A DNA stretch of 64,000 nucleotides, from contig OY282565.1 of assembly GCA_958296445.1 (NCBI GenBank), forward strand, positions 971,936-1,035,935, read 5' to 3'. Of the stretch, positions 17,860 through 26,688 are shown in pieces; position 1 is the stretch's first letter, and the number at the start of each line of letters is the position of its first letter. A program made the translations under genes and the position numbers. The notes beneath the pieces were generated by a model. That model saw only the letters and a list, made by a program, of their open reading frames with translations, made no database searches and was not told where the DNA came from. The DNA comes from an uncultured Dehalococcoidia bacterium. GTDB taxonomy: Bacteria; Chloroflexota; Dehalococcoidia; Lucifugimonadales; UBA3495.

Positions 17860-18870
17860 TCCGCCACCCTGCCCCGCCCTCTGTCATTCTGAGCAAAGCG
17901 AAGAATCCCCCTTGCCCCGCCAGACCCTACCCCTACCCCAGACCTCCATAACCCTAAGCAAAGCGTAGGGGCGCACAGCCGTGCGCCCCCACCACCGGCA
18001 GAGAAATTCCGCAATTCCCGCAACGCACCCGCCCCCCTGTCATTCTGAGCAAAGCGAAGAATCCCCCTTACCCCGCCATCCCCTGCCCCCACCCCAGACC
18101 TCCATAACACCCTAAGCAAAGCGTAGGGGCGCACAGCCGTGCGCCCCCACCACCGGCAGAGAAATTCCGCAATTCCCGCAACGCACCCGCCCCCTGTCAT
18201 TCTGAGCAAAGCAAAGAACCCCGTCTTCGGCAACCCGCCCCGCCCCCTAGCTCAGGCCAACAAAGGCAAATTTCGTAATTCTCCAATCGTCTAAATCAGT
18301 ATCCGCCAGATTAAAAGATTCACCCAACAGGAAAATCCCGGAAATCCTAAAATCCGGCAAATCCTGATTCAGACAAAGAACTGAAAATCCCTAAATAACC
18401 CCGCCAGGCAATCGAACCCAATAAACGCAACGATTGCGAAATCCCTTCCGCTGCCGCCACCCCTCCCCCGCCGTTTGCCACCCTGAGCAAAGCGAAGAAC
18501 CCCGTCACAGGCAACCAGCCCCATCCCTTCGCTCAGGCCAACAAAGGCAAATTCCGTAATTCTCCAATCGTCTAAATCAGTATCGGCCAGATTAAAAAAT
18601 TCACCCAACAGGAAAATCCCGAAAATCCTAAAATCCGGCAAATCCTGAATCAGACAAAAAACCGAAAACCCCTCAAGAACGCCTCTGGGCAATCGGACAC
18701 AATAAACGCAACGACTGCGAAATCACTTCCGCCATCTGTCATTCTGAGCAAAGCGAAGAACCCCGTCTTAGGCGGCCAGCCCCATCCCTTCGCTCAGAAC
18801 GGCAAAGGCAAACCCCGATTCAGCCAAAGAACCGCCCCCCCCCCAATACCCCCCACCCCCCCCAACAGCC
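17860..18870. repeat. Repeat region between the LLM pseudogene and the SDR gene
   Basis: The stretch holds two near-identical ~155-bp modules (17880-18035 and 18036-18190). Each contains a GCAAAGCGAAGAATC hairpin and a TAGGGGCGCACAGCCGTGCG hairpin. They are followed by three modules with ...GGCAAATTTCGTAATTCTC and AATCCGGCAAATCCTGATTC sequences, then AATAAACGCAACGATTGCG and a new GTCA hairpin. No gene is recognised. Confidence 0.85.
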
Positions 18871-18973
18871 CATCCCGCCTTGACAATCCGCACTCCATAC
18901 CGGAACCTTGGAATCAAGGGCAACCAACGCCCACGAATACGCCGGAAAACCCGGCAAAGGAAGGTAGCGCGTC

Positions 18974-19963
18974 TTGCTGGTTCTGCTCACCGGGGCCACC
19001 GGCTTCCTAGGACGGCGCGTAGTGCGCGAGCTTATGGCCCGCCGCCATCAAGTGCGCTGCCTGATTCACTCGCCCGGAAAAGAGCGCATCTTCGACCACC
19101 GCAGCGTCGAAATCCAATACGGCAGCGTCCTGGAACCCGACGCACTGAAGCAGGCGTTCTACGACGTCCAGTCCGTAGTCCATCTGGTCGGCATCATCCG
19201 CCCCCGGCGCGGCCTGACCTTCGACGCCATGCACCGGCAAGGCACCGCCAACGTGGCCGCCGCCGCCAAAGAAGCGGGCGCCCGCGAACTGGTCTACGTA
19301 AGCGCGATGGGCGCAACCGCCGACCCCGCCTACCCCTACCTGCACTCCAAGCGGCAGGCCGAGCTGGAAGTCATCAACTCCGGCCTGGAATACACCATAC
19401 TGCGCCCCTCGGTCATTTTCGGCGAGGGCGACGAGTTTATGACCGCCCTAGCCGGGCTGGTGCGCCTAGGCCCCCTAACCCCGGTCATCGGCGGCGGCAA
19501 AAACCGGATGCAGCCCGTCGCCGCCGACGACGTAGCCCGCTGCGTCGCCGCCTCCGTAGGCAACTCAACCGTCAAGAAAAAAACCATAAACCTCGGCGGC
19601 CCCCACCGCCTAAGCTACAACAACCTAGTGGACGAAGCCGCCCTAGCAATGGGCAAACGCCGCCGCCGCATACACATCCCCGCCCCCCTGGCCCTGCCCG
19701 CCGCCGCCGTTATGGAGCGCATCCTGCCCCGCCCCCCGGTCACCGTCGGCCAGATAAAAATGCTGGGCATCCGAAACGTCTCCGAAGGCCGCGAATTGGA
19801 GCAGGCTTTCGGCTTTACCCCCAAGCCCGTGCGCGGTAACATTGATTATATAAACGCAGTCACTTTCGGCGATGCCCTGCGGATGACCCTCGGACTGTCT
19901 ATGCCCAACCGACGCCAGGATTCCGCCCCGGCCCGAACCCCGCCGCCCCGGCCGGCGGCTTGA
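18974..19963 (+). CDS. Atypical SDR / NDUFA9-like NAD(P)-binding protein
   Basis: The 329-residue protein begins with an extended-SDR Rossmann motif, VLLTGATGFLGRRVVRELMARRH (TGxxGFLG, residues 5-12). It has VVHLVGIIRP, VYVSAMGA, the active-site-like YLHSKRQAE (YxxxK) and ILRPSVIFGEGDEF. This matches complex-I NDUFA9-like or NAD-dependent epimerase/dehydratase proteins, often quinone-related, though the substrate is unknown. The start is TTG 18974, with GGAAGG about 9 bp upstream. The Pro/Arg/Ala-rich last 25 residues are not conserved. It is followed by folC on the same strand after 52 bp. Confidence 0.85.
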   Translation: MLVLLTGATGFLGRRVVRELMARRHQVRCLIHSPGKERIFDHRSVEIQYGSVLEPDALKQAFYDVQSVVHLVGIIRPRRGLTFDAMHRQGTANVAAAAKEAGARELVYVSAMGATADPAYPYLHSKRQAELEVINSGLEYTILRPSVIFGEGDEFMTALAGLVRLGPLTPVIGGGKNRMQPVAADDVARCVAASVGNSTVKKKTINLGGPHRLSYNNLVDEAALAMGKRRRRIHIPAPLALPAAAVMERILPRPPVTVGQIKMLGIRNVSEGRELEQAFGFTPKPVRGNIDYINAVTFGDALRMTLGLSMPNRRQDSAPARTPPPRPAA

Positions 19964-20015
19964 TATACCCGTAAGTCCCCTAAGTCCCTAAGTAACTCAT
20001 TATTGGGGGTGCGCG

Positions 20016-21428
20016 ATGCAATACGACGACGCCATTGCCAACTTGCTGTCCTTGTTCGACGCGGAACGCGCCCGGTCCGACGGGCCGCGCCAAAAGGTAA
20101 TCTACAACCTGGGCCGGATGGTGGAGTTCCTCGACCGGATAGGCAACCCCCACCGCCGCGTCCCCGCCGTCCATATCGCCGGCACCAAAGGCAAGGGCAG
20201 CACCGCCGCCCTTTGCGATGCCGCCTTTCACGCCGCTGGCCTGCGGGCCGGCTTCTATTCCTCGCCCCACCTGCACACCTTCCGCGAGCGCGTCCGGCTG
20301 GACAGCCAACCCATTTCCCAAGAACATTTCGCCGAACTGGTGACCGAACTCTGGCCCCTGCGCTGCCCCGAGGGCGACGCAGCGATGTCGGTGACTATGT
20401 TCGAGTTCCTGACCGCCATGGCCTTCTACTGCTACGACCAGGCCGGTGCCGACGTCCAAACCGTGGAAGTAGGCTTGGGCGGGCGGCTGGACGCCACCAA
20501 CGTGGTAGACGCCGACGTATCCGTCATAACCTCGGTAAGTATGGATCACGCCAAAATCCTAGGCGACACCATCGGCAAAATCGCCGCCGACAAGGCCGGC
20601 ATCATCAAACCCGGCTCCATCCCCATAATCGCCCCCCAGCGCCCCGAAGCCCTAGCATCCATCCTAGAAGTATGCGACCAAGTGGGCGTCGAACCCGCCC
20701 TCATCGGCCGCGACGTCACTTGGGAACCCAAACCCGCCCCGGCCCTGAATTCCGCGCCCGAGCGCCCTTACCAATCCCTGACCGTTCACGGCCTGCTAGA
20801 TTCCTACGACCTAGACCTCCCCCTGCTGGGCGACTACCAGATGGAAAACGCCGCCGCCGCCGTAGCCGCCGTCGAGTCCATCAGCAAAACCCAGGGCTTT
20901 AACCTGTCCCCCCAAACCCTGGCCCAAGGGTTCCGAAACGTATCCTGGCCCTGCCGAATGGAACTGGTAGGCCGCAACCCGACAGTCATATCCGACGGCG
21001 CCCACAACGACTATTCCGTGGACAAGCTGTTGGAATCCCTGCCTCGCTATTTCGACTATGACCGCTTGGTTCTGATAGCCGGTTTTTCGGCGGACAAAAA
21101 CGTGGCCGCAATGGTGAATTCCTTGGCCCCCGCCGCCGCGCTGGTTTTCTCCACCCAGGCCAGGCACCCCCGCGCGATGAACGCCGACGAACTGGCCCCT
21201 ATGTTCCAAGAGCTGGGCGCCGCAACCACCGTCGCCCCCACCCCGCAGCAAGCCCTAGAGCAGGCCCGCGCCGCCGCCAACCCCCGCGACCTGGTTCTCG
21301 CTACCGGCTCCCTGTTTATGGCCGCCGAAGTCCGCGAAGCCGCTTTGGGCATTGAACCGGAAATCTATTCCCTAGGCCGCCGCCGCAAGCCCCGCAACCG
21401 GAAGCTCCACAGCCGCAAGGCCGCCTAA
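20016..21428 (+). CDS. folC: Bifunctional folylpolyglutamate / dihydrofolate synthase FolC
   Basis: FolC adds glutamate to dihydropteroate and folates. The 470-residue Mur-ligase-family protein has the P-loop HIAGTKGKGSTAALCDAAF and SSPHLHTFRERVRLD. It has the Mg/ATP motif VEVGLGGRLDATN, the SMDHAKILGDTIGKIAADKAGI segment and the C-terminal domain entry ISDGAHNDYSV. The ATG at 20016 follows GGGGGTG. Length is slightly above the family norm because of a basic C-terminal tail. It could be co-transcribed with the upstream SDR and the downstream second fabF. Confidence 0.95.
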   Translation: MQYDDAIANLLSLFDAERARSDGPRQKVIYNLGRMVEFLDRIGNPHRRVPAVHIAGTKGKGSTAALCDAAFHAAGLRAGFYSSPHLHTFRERVRLDSQPISQEHFAELVTELWPLRCPEGDAAMSVTMFEFLTAMAFYCYDQAGADVQTVEVGLGGRLDATNVVDADVSVITSVSMDHAKILGDTIGKIAADKAGIIKPGSIPIIAPQRPEALASILEVCDQVGVEPALIGRDVTWEPKPAPALNSAPERPYQSLTVHGLLDSYDLDLPLLGDYQMENAAAAVAAVESISKTQGFNLSPQTLAQGFRNVSWPCRMELVGRNPTVISDGAHNDYSVDKLLESLPRYFDYDRLVLIAGFSADKNVAAMVNSLAPAAALVFSTQARHPRAMNADELAPMFQELGAATTVAPTPQQALEQARAAANPRDLVLATGSLFMAAEVREAALGIEPEIYSLGRRRKPRNRKLHSRKAA

Positions 21429-21459
21429 GCCCACCCCTATCCCGCCGCCGGACGAATTT

Positions 21460-22725
21460 GTGACTGCCGAAAAAGCCAGCCCCAAACAAGCTAAAATCGT
21501 AGTAACCGGAATGGGCGCGATGACCCCCCTAGGGGAATCCCCCGACGAATTCTGGCGCAACCTAGCCGCCGGACGCTCCGGCGTCGGGCCGATGACCCTG
21601 TGCGACCCGGCGGGCTACCCCTGCCGCATCTCCGGCGAAGTCACCGGCTTCGACCCCGCCCAATACATCCCCGGACGCGAAGCCCGCCGCATGGCCCGCT
21701 TCTCCCAGCTCGCCGTAGCCGCCGGACTACAGGCCGCCGAAAACTCCGCCATAGACCTATCCCGCGAAGACCCCTACCGCGTAGGCGTTATCCTAGGCAA
21801 CGGCAACGGCGGCTTTCCCACCCTCGAGGAAAACTGCCGCATCCTAGCCGAGCGCGGCGGAATGAGAATGTCACCCTTCTTTTTCCCGATGATACTGCCC
21901 AATATGGCCGCCGCCGCCGTAAGCCGCTACCTCGGAGCGCAAGGCTACAACTCCACCGCCACCACCGCCTGCGCCGCCTCCAACCAAGCCATCGGCGAAG
22001 CAATGGACGTCCTGCGCCGCGGAACCGCCGACGTAGTATTCGCCGGGGGCGCCGAAGCGGGCATCAGCCTGCTCGGCCTCTCAGGCTTCGCCGTGATGCG
22101 GGCCCTAAGCACCCGCAACGACGCCCCGGAGCAGGCCAGCCGCCCCTTCGACGCCGACCGCGACGGCTTCGTTCCCGCCGAAGGCGCCGTCGTGCTGGTG
22201 ATGGAGCGGCTGGAGCACGCCCTAGCCCGCAAAGCCCCCATCCTAGCCGAAGTCGCCGGCTTCGGCTGCACCAGCGACGCCGGACACCCGGTGCAGCCCG
22301 AAGAATCGGGGGCCAGCGCCGCCCGCGCTATGGACATCGCCCTTTCCGACGCCGACGAAACCATCGAATCCGTAGACTACATCAACGCCCACGGCACCTC
22401 CACCCCCCTGAACGACACCCTAGAAACCGTAGCAATCAAGCGGCTGTTCGGCCCCCGCGCCTACCACATCCCCATCAGCTCCACCAAGTCTATGATCGGC
22501 CACTCCCTAGGCGCCGCCGGCGCCCTAGAGTCCGCCGCCTGCATCAAAACTATCACCGAGGCCACCGTCCACCCCACCATCAACTACGCCTCGCCCGACC
22601 CCACCTGCGACCTAGATTACGTCCCCAACCACGCCCGCCCCCTGAACGCCCGCGTAGTCCTGTCCAACGCCTTCGGTTTCGGCGGCCAAAACGCCTGCCT
22701 AGTATTCCGCAAATTAGACCAATAA
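21460..22725 (+). CDS. fabF: 3-oxoacyl-[acyl-carrier-protein] synthase II (second copy)
   Basis: A second KAS II paralogue of 421 residues, with the triad Cys171 (ATTACAASNQAIGE), His311 (NAHGTSTPLND) and His348 (KSMIGHSLGAAGA) intact. Its nucleophile context (TTACAAS) is closer to classical FabF than that of the first copy (VSSCSSG). The start is GTG 21460, taken because the similarity IVVTGMGAMTPLG begins 12 residues in; no strong ribosome-binding site is seen. It lies 31 bp after folC. Two FabF copies with different pockets suggest specialised elongation, but this is inference. Confidence 0.93.
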   Translation: MTAEKASPKQAKIVVTGMGAMTPLGESPDEFWRNLAAGRSGVGPMTLCDPAGYPCRISGEVTGFDPAQYIPGREARRMARFSQLAVAAGLQAAENSAIDLSREDPYRVGVILGNGNGGFPTLEENCRILAERGGMRMSPFFFPMILPNMAAAAVSRYLGAQGYNSTATTACAASNQAIGEAMDVLRRGTADVVFAGGAEAGISLLGLSGFAVMRALSTRNDAPEQASRPFDADRDGFVPAEGAVVLVMERLEHALARKAPILAEVAGFGCTSDAGHPVQPEESGASAARAMDIALSDADETIESVDYINAHGTSTPLNDTLETVAIKRLFGPRAYHIPISSTKSMIGHSLGAAGALESAACIKTITEATVHPTINYASPDPTCDLDYVPNHARPLNARVVLSNAFGFGGQNACLVFRKLDQ

Positions 22726-22731
22726 CCCCCC

Positions 22732-22962
22732 CGCATCCCCTCCCCATCCAGGGGAGAGTCAGCCCCTAAATCCCCTCCCCCTCCGGGGGAGGGTTAGGGT
22801 GGGGGCGTACCCCTCCCGCCCATAAATCTCTCGCCCAAGTAGGGTTAGCCCATACATCCCCGCCCCGGCAGGGTTCGCCCATACATCCCCTCCCCCTCCG
22901 GGGGAGAGTCAGCCCCCTAAATCCCCTCCCCCTCCGGGGGAGGGTTAGGGTGGGGGCGTCCA
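22732..22962. repeat. Cluster of CCTCCGGGGGAGG palindromes before ruvB
   Basis: There are two complete units (CCCCTCCCCCTCCGGGGGAG then GGTTAGGGTGGGGGCGT) at 22769-22808 and 22921-22960, plus partial or degraded copies at about 22737-22755 and 22888-22915. The last unit ends right against the ruvB ribosome-binding site (CAGGAG at 22961-22966), so any ruvB promoter lies within or upstream of repeats. Confidence 0.85.
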
Positions 22963-22973
22963 GGAGCAATAAA

Positions 22974-24002
22974 ATGCCCGAGCGGCTGGTGGCCGGCGAC
23001 CCCCTCCAAGAAGACGCCGACGTCTCCCTGCGCCCAAAACGCCTAGCAGAATTCGTCGGCCAGCCCCAAACCATACAAACCCTGCAAATCGCCATAGACG
23101 CCGCCAAAATACGGCAGGAACCCCTAGACCACGCCATCATCTACGGCCCCCCCGGCCTAGGCAAAACCACCCTCGCCCACATCATCGCCGCCGAAATGGA
23201 CGTCCCGGTGCGGGTAACCTCCGGACCCGCCGTAGAACGCGCCGGCGATATGGCCGCCATCCTCACCAGCCTCCAGCCCAACGAAGTCCTGTTCGTTGAC
23301 GAAGTCCACCGCCTAAACCGCGTAGTCGAGGAAGTGCTGTATTCCGCAATGGAAGATTTCTTTCTGTCCTGGATGGTAGGCAAAGGGCTGGCCGCCCGCA
23401 GCGTAAACCTGCGAATCAACCCCTTTACCCTCATCGGCGCCACCACCCGTTTCTCGATGGTCAGCGCCCCCCTCCGCGACCGTTTCGGCTCAGTCTGGCG
23501 GCTGGAATACTACGACGTTGACGAAATGAACATAATAGTCCAGCGCTCCGCCCGAATCCTCAACGCCGCCCACGACGCCGCCGGAGTATCCGAAATCGCC
23601 CGCCGCTCCCGCGGCACCCCCCGCGTCGCCAACCGGCTACTAAAGCGCACCCGCGACTACGCCCTAGTCAAGGCCGACAACCACATCACCGGCCCCGTGG
23701 CCCGCGCCGCCCTAGAGCAGCTAAACGTAGACCCCCTCGGCCTCGACCAGTCCGACCACCGCCTCCTAAGCAGCATCATAGACAAATTCGACGGCGGCCC
23801 CGTAGGGCTGGAAACCCTGGCCGCCGCCCTGAACGAGGACTCCGACACCATAATGGACGTATGGGAACCCTACCTCCTCCAGCTAGGCTTTCTAGACCGC
23901 ACCCCCCGCGGCCGCGTAGCCACCCGCCTAGCCCACGAACACCTCTCCCGCCCCTACCCCACCCCCACCCCCACCGACCAAGCCAAACTACACGGCTTCT
24001 AA
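22974..24002 (+). CDS. ruvB: Holliday junction branch migration ATPase RuvB
   Basis: RuvB is the hexameric motor of the RuvABC resolvasome. The 342-residue protein has [12 protein letters not shown], Walker [13 protein letters not shown] (about 58-69) and Walker [11 protein letters not shown]. It has sensor 1 [18 protein letters not shown], with the arginine finger in that loop, and the C-terminal winged helix [24 protein letters not shown] 22974 is chosen over an in-frame GTG at 22950 that lies inside a palindromic repeat, because CAGGAG is 8 bp upstream. ruvA and ruvC are not in the window. Confidence 0.97.
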   Translation: MPERLVAGDPLQEDADVSLRPKRLAEFVGQPQTIQTLQIAIDAAKIRQEPLDHAIIYGPPGLGKTTLAHIIAAEMDVPVRVTSGPAVERAGDMAAILTSLQPNEVLFVDEVHRLNRVVEEVLYSAMEDFFLSWMVGKGLAARSVNLRINPFTLIGATTRFSMVSAPLRDRFGSVWRLEYYDVDEMNIIVQRSARILNAAHDAAGVSEIARRSRGTPRVANRLLKRTRDYALVKADNHITGPVARAALEQLNVDPLGLDQSDHRLLSSIIDKFDGGPVGLETLAAALNEDSDTIMDVWEPYLLQLGFLDRTPRGRVATRLAHEHLSRPYPTPTPTDQAKLHGF

Positions 24003-24019
24003 CCCCCCAACCCGCCATC

Positions 24020-24480
24020 CTAAGCAAGCCGTCCATCATTCCGAGCAAAGCGAAGAATCCCGAAAAGAAAATTCGGTATTCCCAACGTGCGCTGGAACTG
24101 CCCTTATGATTGCGCCCCGCACCGTCATTCCCGCGAAAGCGGGAACCCACAGCCCTAGCCCAATAAGTCATTCCGAGCCAGCAACCTGTCAATCCGGCAA
24201 CTAGCCCGTCAATCCGGCAAGCAACCTGTCAATCCGGCAACCAACCTGTCAATCCGGCAACCAGCCCGTCAATCCGGCAAGCAACCTGTCACTCCGGCAA
24301 CCAACCAGCCATTCCCAGCCAGCAACCTGCCATTCCGGCCAGCAACCTGTCAATCCGGCAACCAGCCCGTCATTCCGAGCAACCAACCTGTCATTCTGAG
24401 CAAAGCGAAGAATCTCACCTTGCGCGGCAAGGCCCTTCGCCTTACCCAGGCCGCCAAAAGCGAATTTCGCAATTTTCTCG
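24020..24480. repeat. Repeat region with a ~20-bp tandem array and a second MITE copy
   Basis: It holds a GTCA-type hairpin (24036-24062) and a partial copy of the ATTCCC-N8-GGGAAT element (24071-24160). About ten tandem ~20-21 bp units of AACCTGTCAATCCGGCAAC and variants follow (24180-24385). Last is a complete two-hairpin element ending in AGCGAATTTCGCAATTTTC (24386-24479). There are no unique spacers between units, so it is not a CRISPR array. Confidence 0.85.
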
Positions 24481-24495
24481 CCCGCCCCCCGCCCG

Positions 24496-24525
24496 TTGCT
24501 ATTACAGCCCCGAAAGACATAAAAT
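24496..24525 (+). promoter_or_regulatory. Putative promoter of PaREP1-like copy 0 (TTGCTA-N18-TAAAAT)
   Basis: TTGCTA at 24496-24501 and TAAAAT at 24520-24525, 18 bp apart, lie about 37 bp before the TTG start of the truncated gene. The same block recurs at 25415-25444, 26200-26229 and 26981-27010, at the same distance from each PaREP1 copy. It lies just downstream of the right end of a MITE-like repeat. Confidence 0.55.
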
Positions 24526-24561
24526 AACCAACACCCCATACCGACCTGAAACAGAGGAAAA

Positions 24562-24672
24562 TTGACCCCCACGCTATACCCAAAGTCCCAACGCCACGCC
24601 GACGTCGGCAAACAGCTTCTCCGTCAGGCCCAAGAGGAGCTGGACAAAGGCGACCTCATATTAGGATGGTGA
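24562..24672 (+). pseudogene. PaREP1-like gene, truncated copy 0
   Basis: The first ~95 bp match the gene at 25481 almost exactly (LYPKSQRHADVGKQLL, then QAQEELDKGDL), including the TTG start and AGAGG ribosome-binding site. After the codons for GDL the sequence changes abruptly and a stop follows (ILGW then TGA). The product would be a 36-residue stub lacking the rest of the helical domain. The break point marks the left edge of an AT-richer inserted or substituted segment. Confidence 0.75.
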
Positions 24673-24673
24673 T

Positions 24674-24958
24674 ATGAGCCAAATCCAAATGCGGTTCGAT
24701 AAAGATTCCTACGCGTCGGAAAACTATTCCGAATCATTGGTAGTCCTCGATTCCTACCATCCGAAACCGGCTGTGACGATGGCGCTGCGGATGAAGGGCA
24801 ATATGCCCGACAGCGTACTCAGAAGAATCGTCGCAATCGCAAAAGAATGGGATCTGGAATTTCAAGTCTTGGTGACCGCGACTTGGGGCAAAGGCGAACC
24901 CGAAAAGTTTCGGCTGTATGGGCAGCAGGTAAAAATGGAATTGCACCTTGCGGAGTAG
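24674..24958 (+). CDS. Hypothetical protein in an AT-richer cassette
   Basis: A 94-residue ORF (MSQIQMRFDKDSYASENYSE...) starting 1 bp after the truncated PaREP1 stop, with TTAGGAT about 7 bp before its ATG. Base composition and codon use (more A/T at third positions, AAA, GAA, TTT) differ clearly from the GC-rich neighbours, pointing to foreign origin. The sequence suggests a mixed alpha/beta fold and no membrane segment. I do not recognise a family. It may be a cargo gene or a fragment of the same element as the HTH remnant that follows. Confidence 0.5.
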   Translation: MSQIQMRFDKDSYASENYSESLVVLDSYHPKPAVTMALRMKGNMPDSVLRRIVAIAKEWDLEFQVLVTATWGKGEPEKFRLYGQQVKMELHLAE

Positions 24959-25385
24959 GGTAGGGCGTAACAAAAATCGGAAAGAGGTACTGCTCGACAA
25001 TGCGGTGAAAGTAATCCTGATAGACTGCCTCCAGTCGGGCGTACCAGCCAACCATTTCGCAGAAGTCTTAGGGATTTCTAAAAGTCACATCAAGGTTTGG
25101 ATTATTAGGAGACGAGCAGCTAAAGGCTGCCTATGACCATTGCAAAACGGCGCAGTATGTTAAACTGAAATTGCTGAAACAGGCGGTTGAGGATTACGAT
25201 GTGAGAAAAGCAGAAGAGAGCGCGCGGCTGATGAGCGAACTAGTGCTGGCCGGGGAGAGAAACGCCTGGCGGGGCTGACCCCGGAAGACCGGGACCTCTG
25301 GGATGAGCAGGCACTCGTGCTGTCTTATCTCCGGGAACACGGGAACCCCCACCGCGCCGCCGCTCAGGCCGCCAAAAGCGAATCT
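24948..25385 (+). pseudogene. Decayed helix-turn-helix protein (phage- or transposon-like)
   Basis: Three successive frames read like pieces of one protein. The first (24948-25136) contains the HTH-like VPANHFAEVLGISKSHIKVW. The next frame continues LLGDEQLKAAYDHCKTAQYV, then LLKQAVEDYDVRKAEESARL. A third gives LAGLTPEDRDLWDEQALVLS, then YLREHGNPHRAAAQAA, which resembles HTH regions of phage terminase small subunits or transposase orfA. At least two frameshifts and a TAG separate them. The segment shares the lower GC of the preceding ORF and ends at a MITE right end (AGCGAATCTCGCAATTTTC). The family is uncertain. Confidence 0.45.
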
Positions 25386-25414
25386 CGCAATTTTCCCGCC
25401 CCCCCGCCCGCCCG

Positions 25415-25444
25415 TTGCTATCACACCACCGAAAGACATAAAAT
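25415..25444 (+). promoter_or_regulatory. Putative promoter of PaREP1-like copy 1
   Basis: TTGCTA (25415-25420) and TAAAAT (25439-25444) with an 18-bp spacer, repeated from the block upstream of copy 0. It is 37 bp before the TTG start at 25481. Confidence 0.5.
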
Positions 25445-25480
25445 AACCGTCACCCCATACCGACCTGAAACAGAGGAAAA

Positions 25481-26005
25481 TTGACCCCTACGCTATACCC
25501 AAAATCCCAACGCCACGCCGACGTCGGCAAACAGCTTCTCCATCAGGCCCAAGAGGAGCTGGACAAAGGCGACCTAATACAGGCATCAGAAAAAGTCTGG
25601 GGCGCATCCGCCCACGCCCTAAAATCCGTCGCCGAAAAATGGGGCTGGCATCACCAGTCGCACTTCCGGCTCAGGGCGGCAGTAAGCTACATCGCCCACA
25701 CCCGGGCCCGCAACGACCTTCGCCTTTTGTTCGGCTACGTCGAAAACCGGCATCAGAATTACTACGAAGTCGAATGGGATGCGGACGAAATCCAAGTCGG
25801 CATAGACGCCGCAAGAACCTTCACCGATGAAATGGACAAAATACGCGCCGAAGCGGTTCCCGCCTTCCCATCCCTCGACGAACTGCCCAACCCCCAGAGA
25901 CGGCGGTTAAGAATGTTGACCACCAGACCCCGCCACCGCGACGTCGCCATTGACGATTTCGAGTTCCTGCCCCCCATAGAGCCGGAGCCGCCGCAATCCC
26001 TATGA
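25481..26005 (+). CDS. PaREP1-family (HEPN-like) protein, copy 1
   Basis: A 174-residue, mainly helical protein. The core GDLIQASEKVWGASAHALKSVAEKWGW (residues 30-56) is the hallmark of the PaREP1 family, known mostly from archaea and of uncertain function; its fold is thought to belong to the HEPN/nucleotidyltransferase-substrate-binding group. The C-terminal ~45 residues are proline-rich with LPPIEPEPPQSL. Start TTG 25481 follows CAGAGG. In this copy the position of the HEPN-type His is kept (H91, HQNYY), but no Arg lies 5-7 residues before it. It is therefore probably not an RNase, unlike copies 2 and 3 (inference). It overlaps a cofG 5' fragment by ATGA. Confidence 0.7.
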   Translation: MTPTLYPKSQRHADVGKQLLHQAQEELDKGDLIQASEKVWGASAHALKSVAEKWGWHHQSHFRLRAAVSYIAHTRARNDLRLLFGYVENRHQNYYEVEWDADEIQVGIDAARTFTDEMDKIRAEAVPAFPSLDELPNPQRRRLRMLTTRPRHRDVAIDDFEFLPPIEPEPPQSL

Positions 26006-26073
26006 CGCCGCCAAACACCCTACCCACCGCCACCAAACCCCGCCTAACCCCGGCCCAAGACGCCGCCGCCATC
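26002..26073 (+). pseudogene. Duplicated 5' fragment of cofG
   Basis: The ATG overlaps the stop of PaREP1 copy 1 (ATGA), exactly as the real cofG overlaps copy 3. The first ~22 codons (MTPPNTLPTATKPRLTPA) parallel the cofG N-terminus (MTLPNTLSTATQPRPSPA). The similarity then ends and a GTCA-type repeat follows. This is a footprint of the tandem duplication that created the PaREP1 array. Confidence 0.75.
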
Positions 26074-26199
26074 ACCAACCAAGCCAACCAACCTGTCATT
26101 CTGAGCAAAGCGAAGAATCTCACCTTGCGCGGCAAGACCCTTCCCTTCACCCAGGCCGCCAAAAGCGAATTTCGCAATTTTTGCGAATCCCCCCGCCCG

Positions 26200-26229
26200 T
26201 TGCTATTACAGCCCCGAAAGACATAAAAT
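26200..26229 (+). promoter_or_regulatory. Putative promoter of PaREP1-like copy 2
   Basis: TTGCTA (26200-26205), 18-bp spacer, TAAAAT (26224-26229), identical to the copy 0 block and placed 37 bp before the TTG at 26266. Confidence 0.5.
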
Positions 26230-26265
26230 AACCAACACCCCATACCGACCTGAAACAGAGGAAAA

Positions 26266-26688
26266 TTGACCACCGCCCCGTCTTTGGAATCCCTGCAATA
26301 CTCCGACCGCTACGCCGCCATCAGCCAACGCCTCCTCCGGCAGGCGCAGGAGCAGTTGAACCTTGGCGACCTCATCCAGGCGTCGGAAAAGGCTTGGGGC
26401 GCCGCCGCCCACGCCGTCAAGGCCGTCGCCGAAAAATGGGGCTGGCATCATCAAGGGCATTACCGGCTGAACGCGGCGGTGACCTACATCGCCATCGAGC
26501 AGCAAAGAGAGGAACTGATTGGCCTATACCGCCACCCCGCTGCCATGCACATCAACTACTACGATAATGAACTGTACGAGGATGAACTACAAATCGCCAT
26601 AAACTCCACCAAAACCTTTGTAGCGGAAATGGAAAAAATCCGGGCCGAAACCGTCCCCCCATTCCCGCCGCCATCGAACCCCGCCTAA
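26266..26688 (+). CDS. PaREP1-family (HEPN-like) protein, copy 2, C-terminally truncated
   Basis: The 140-residue product is nearly identical to copy 3 through residue ~133 (GDLIQASEKAWGAAAHAVKA, then RHPAAMHINYYDNELYEDEL). It then ends in PPSNPA instead of the proline-rich tail. DNA after the break (AACCCCGCCTAACCCCGGCC) matches the cofG 5' fragment at 26036, so a deletion joined the PaREP1 3' part to the cofG remnant, and the stop codon comes from cofG sequence read in another frame. The Arg-x5-His motif (RHPAAMH), compatible with HEPN RNases, is intact. Start TTG 26266 after CAGAGG. Confidence 0.7.
   Translation: MTTAPSLESLQYSDRYAAISQRLLRQAQEQLNLGDLIQASEKAWGAAAHAVKAVAEKWGWHHQGHYRLNAAVTYIAIEQQREELIGLYRHPAAMHINYYDNELYEDELQIAINSTKTFVAEMEKIRAETVPPFPPPSNPA

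Noticed and set aside
24180..24385. Regular ~20-bp repeats that could suggest a CRISPR array
   Set aside because: Units are directly adjacent with no unique spacers, the repeat varies freely, and no cas genes are near. It is a tandem array of the GTCA repeat head.
26002..26226. A separate 74-residue gene after PaREP1 copy 1
   Set aside because: Only the first ~22 codons are meaningful and they match the cofG 5' end; the rest reads through a GTCA-type repeat.
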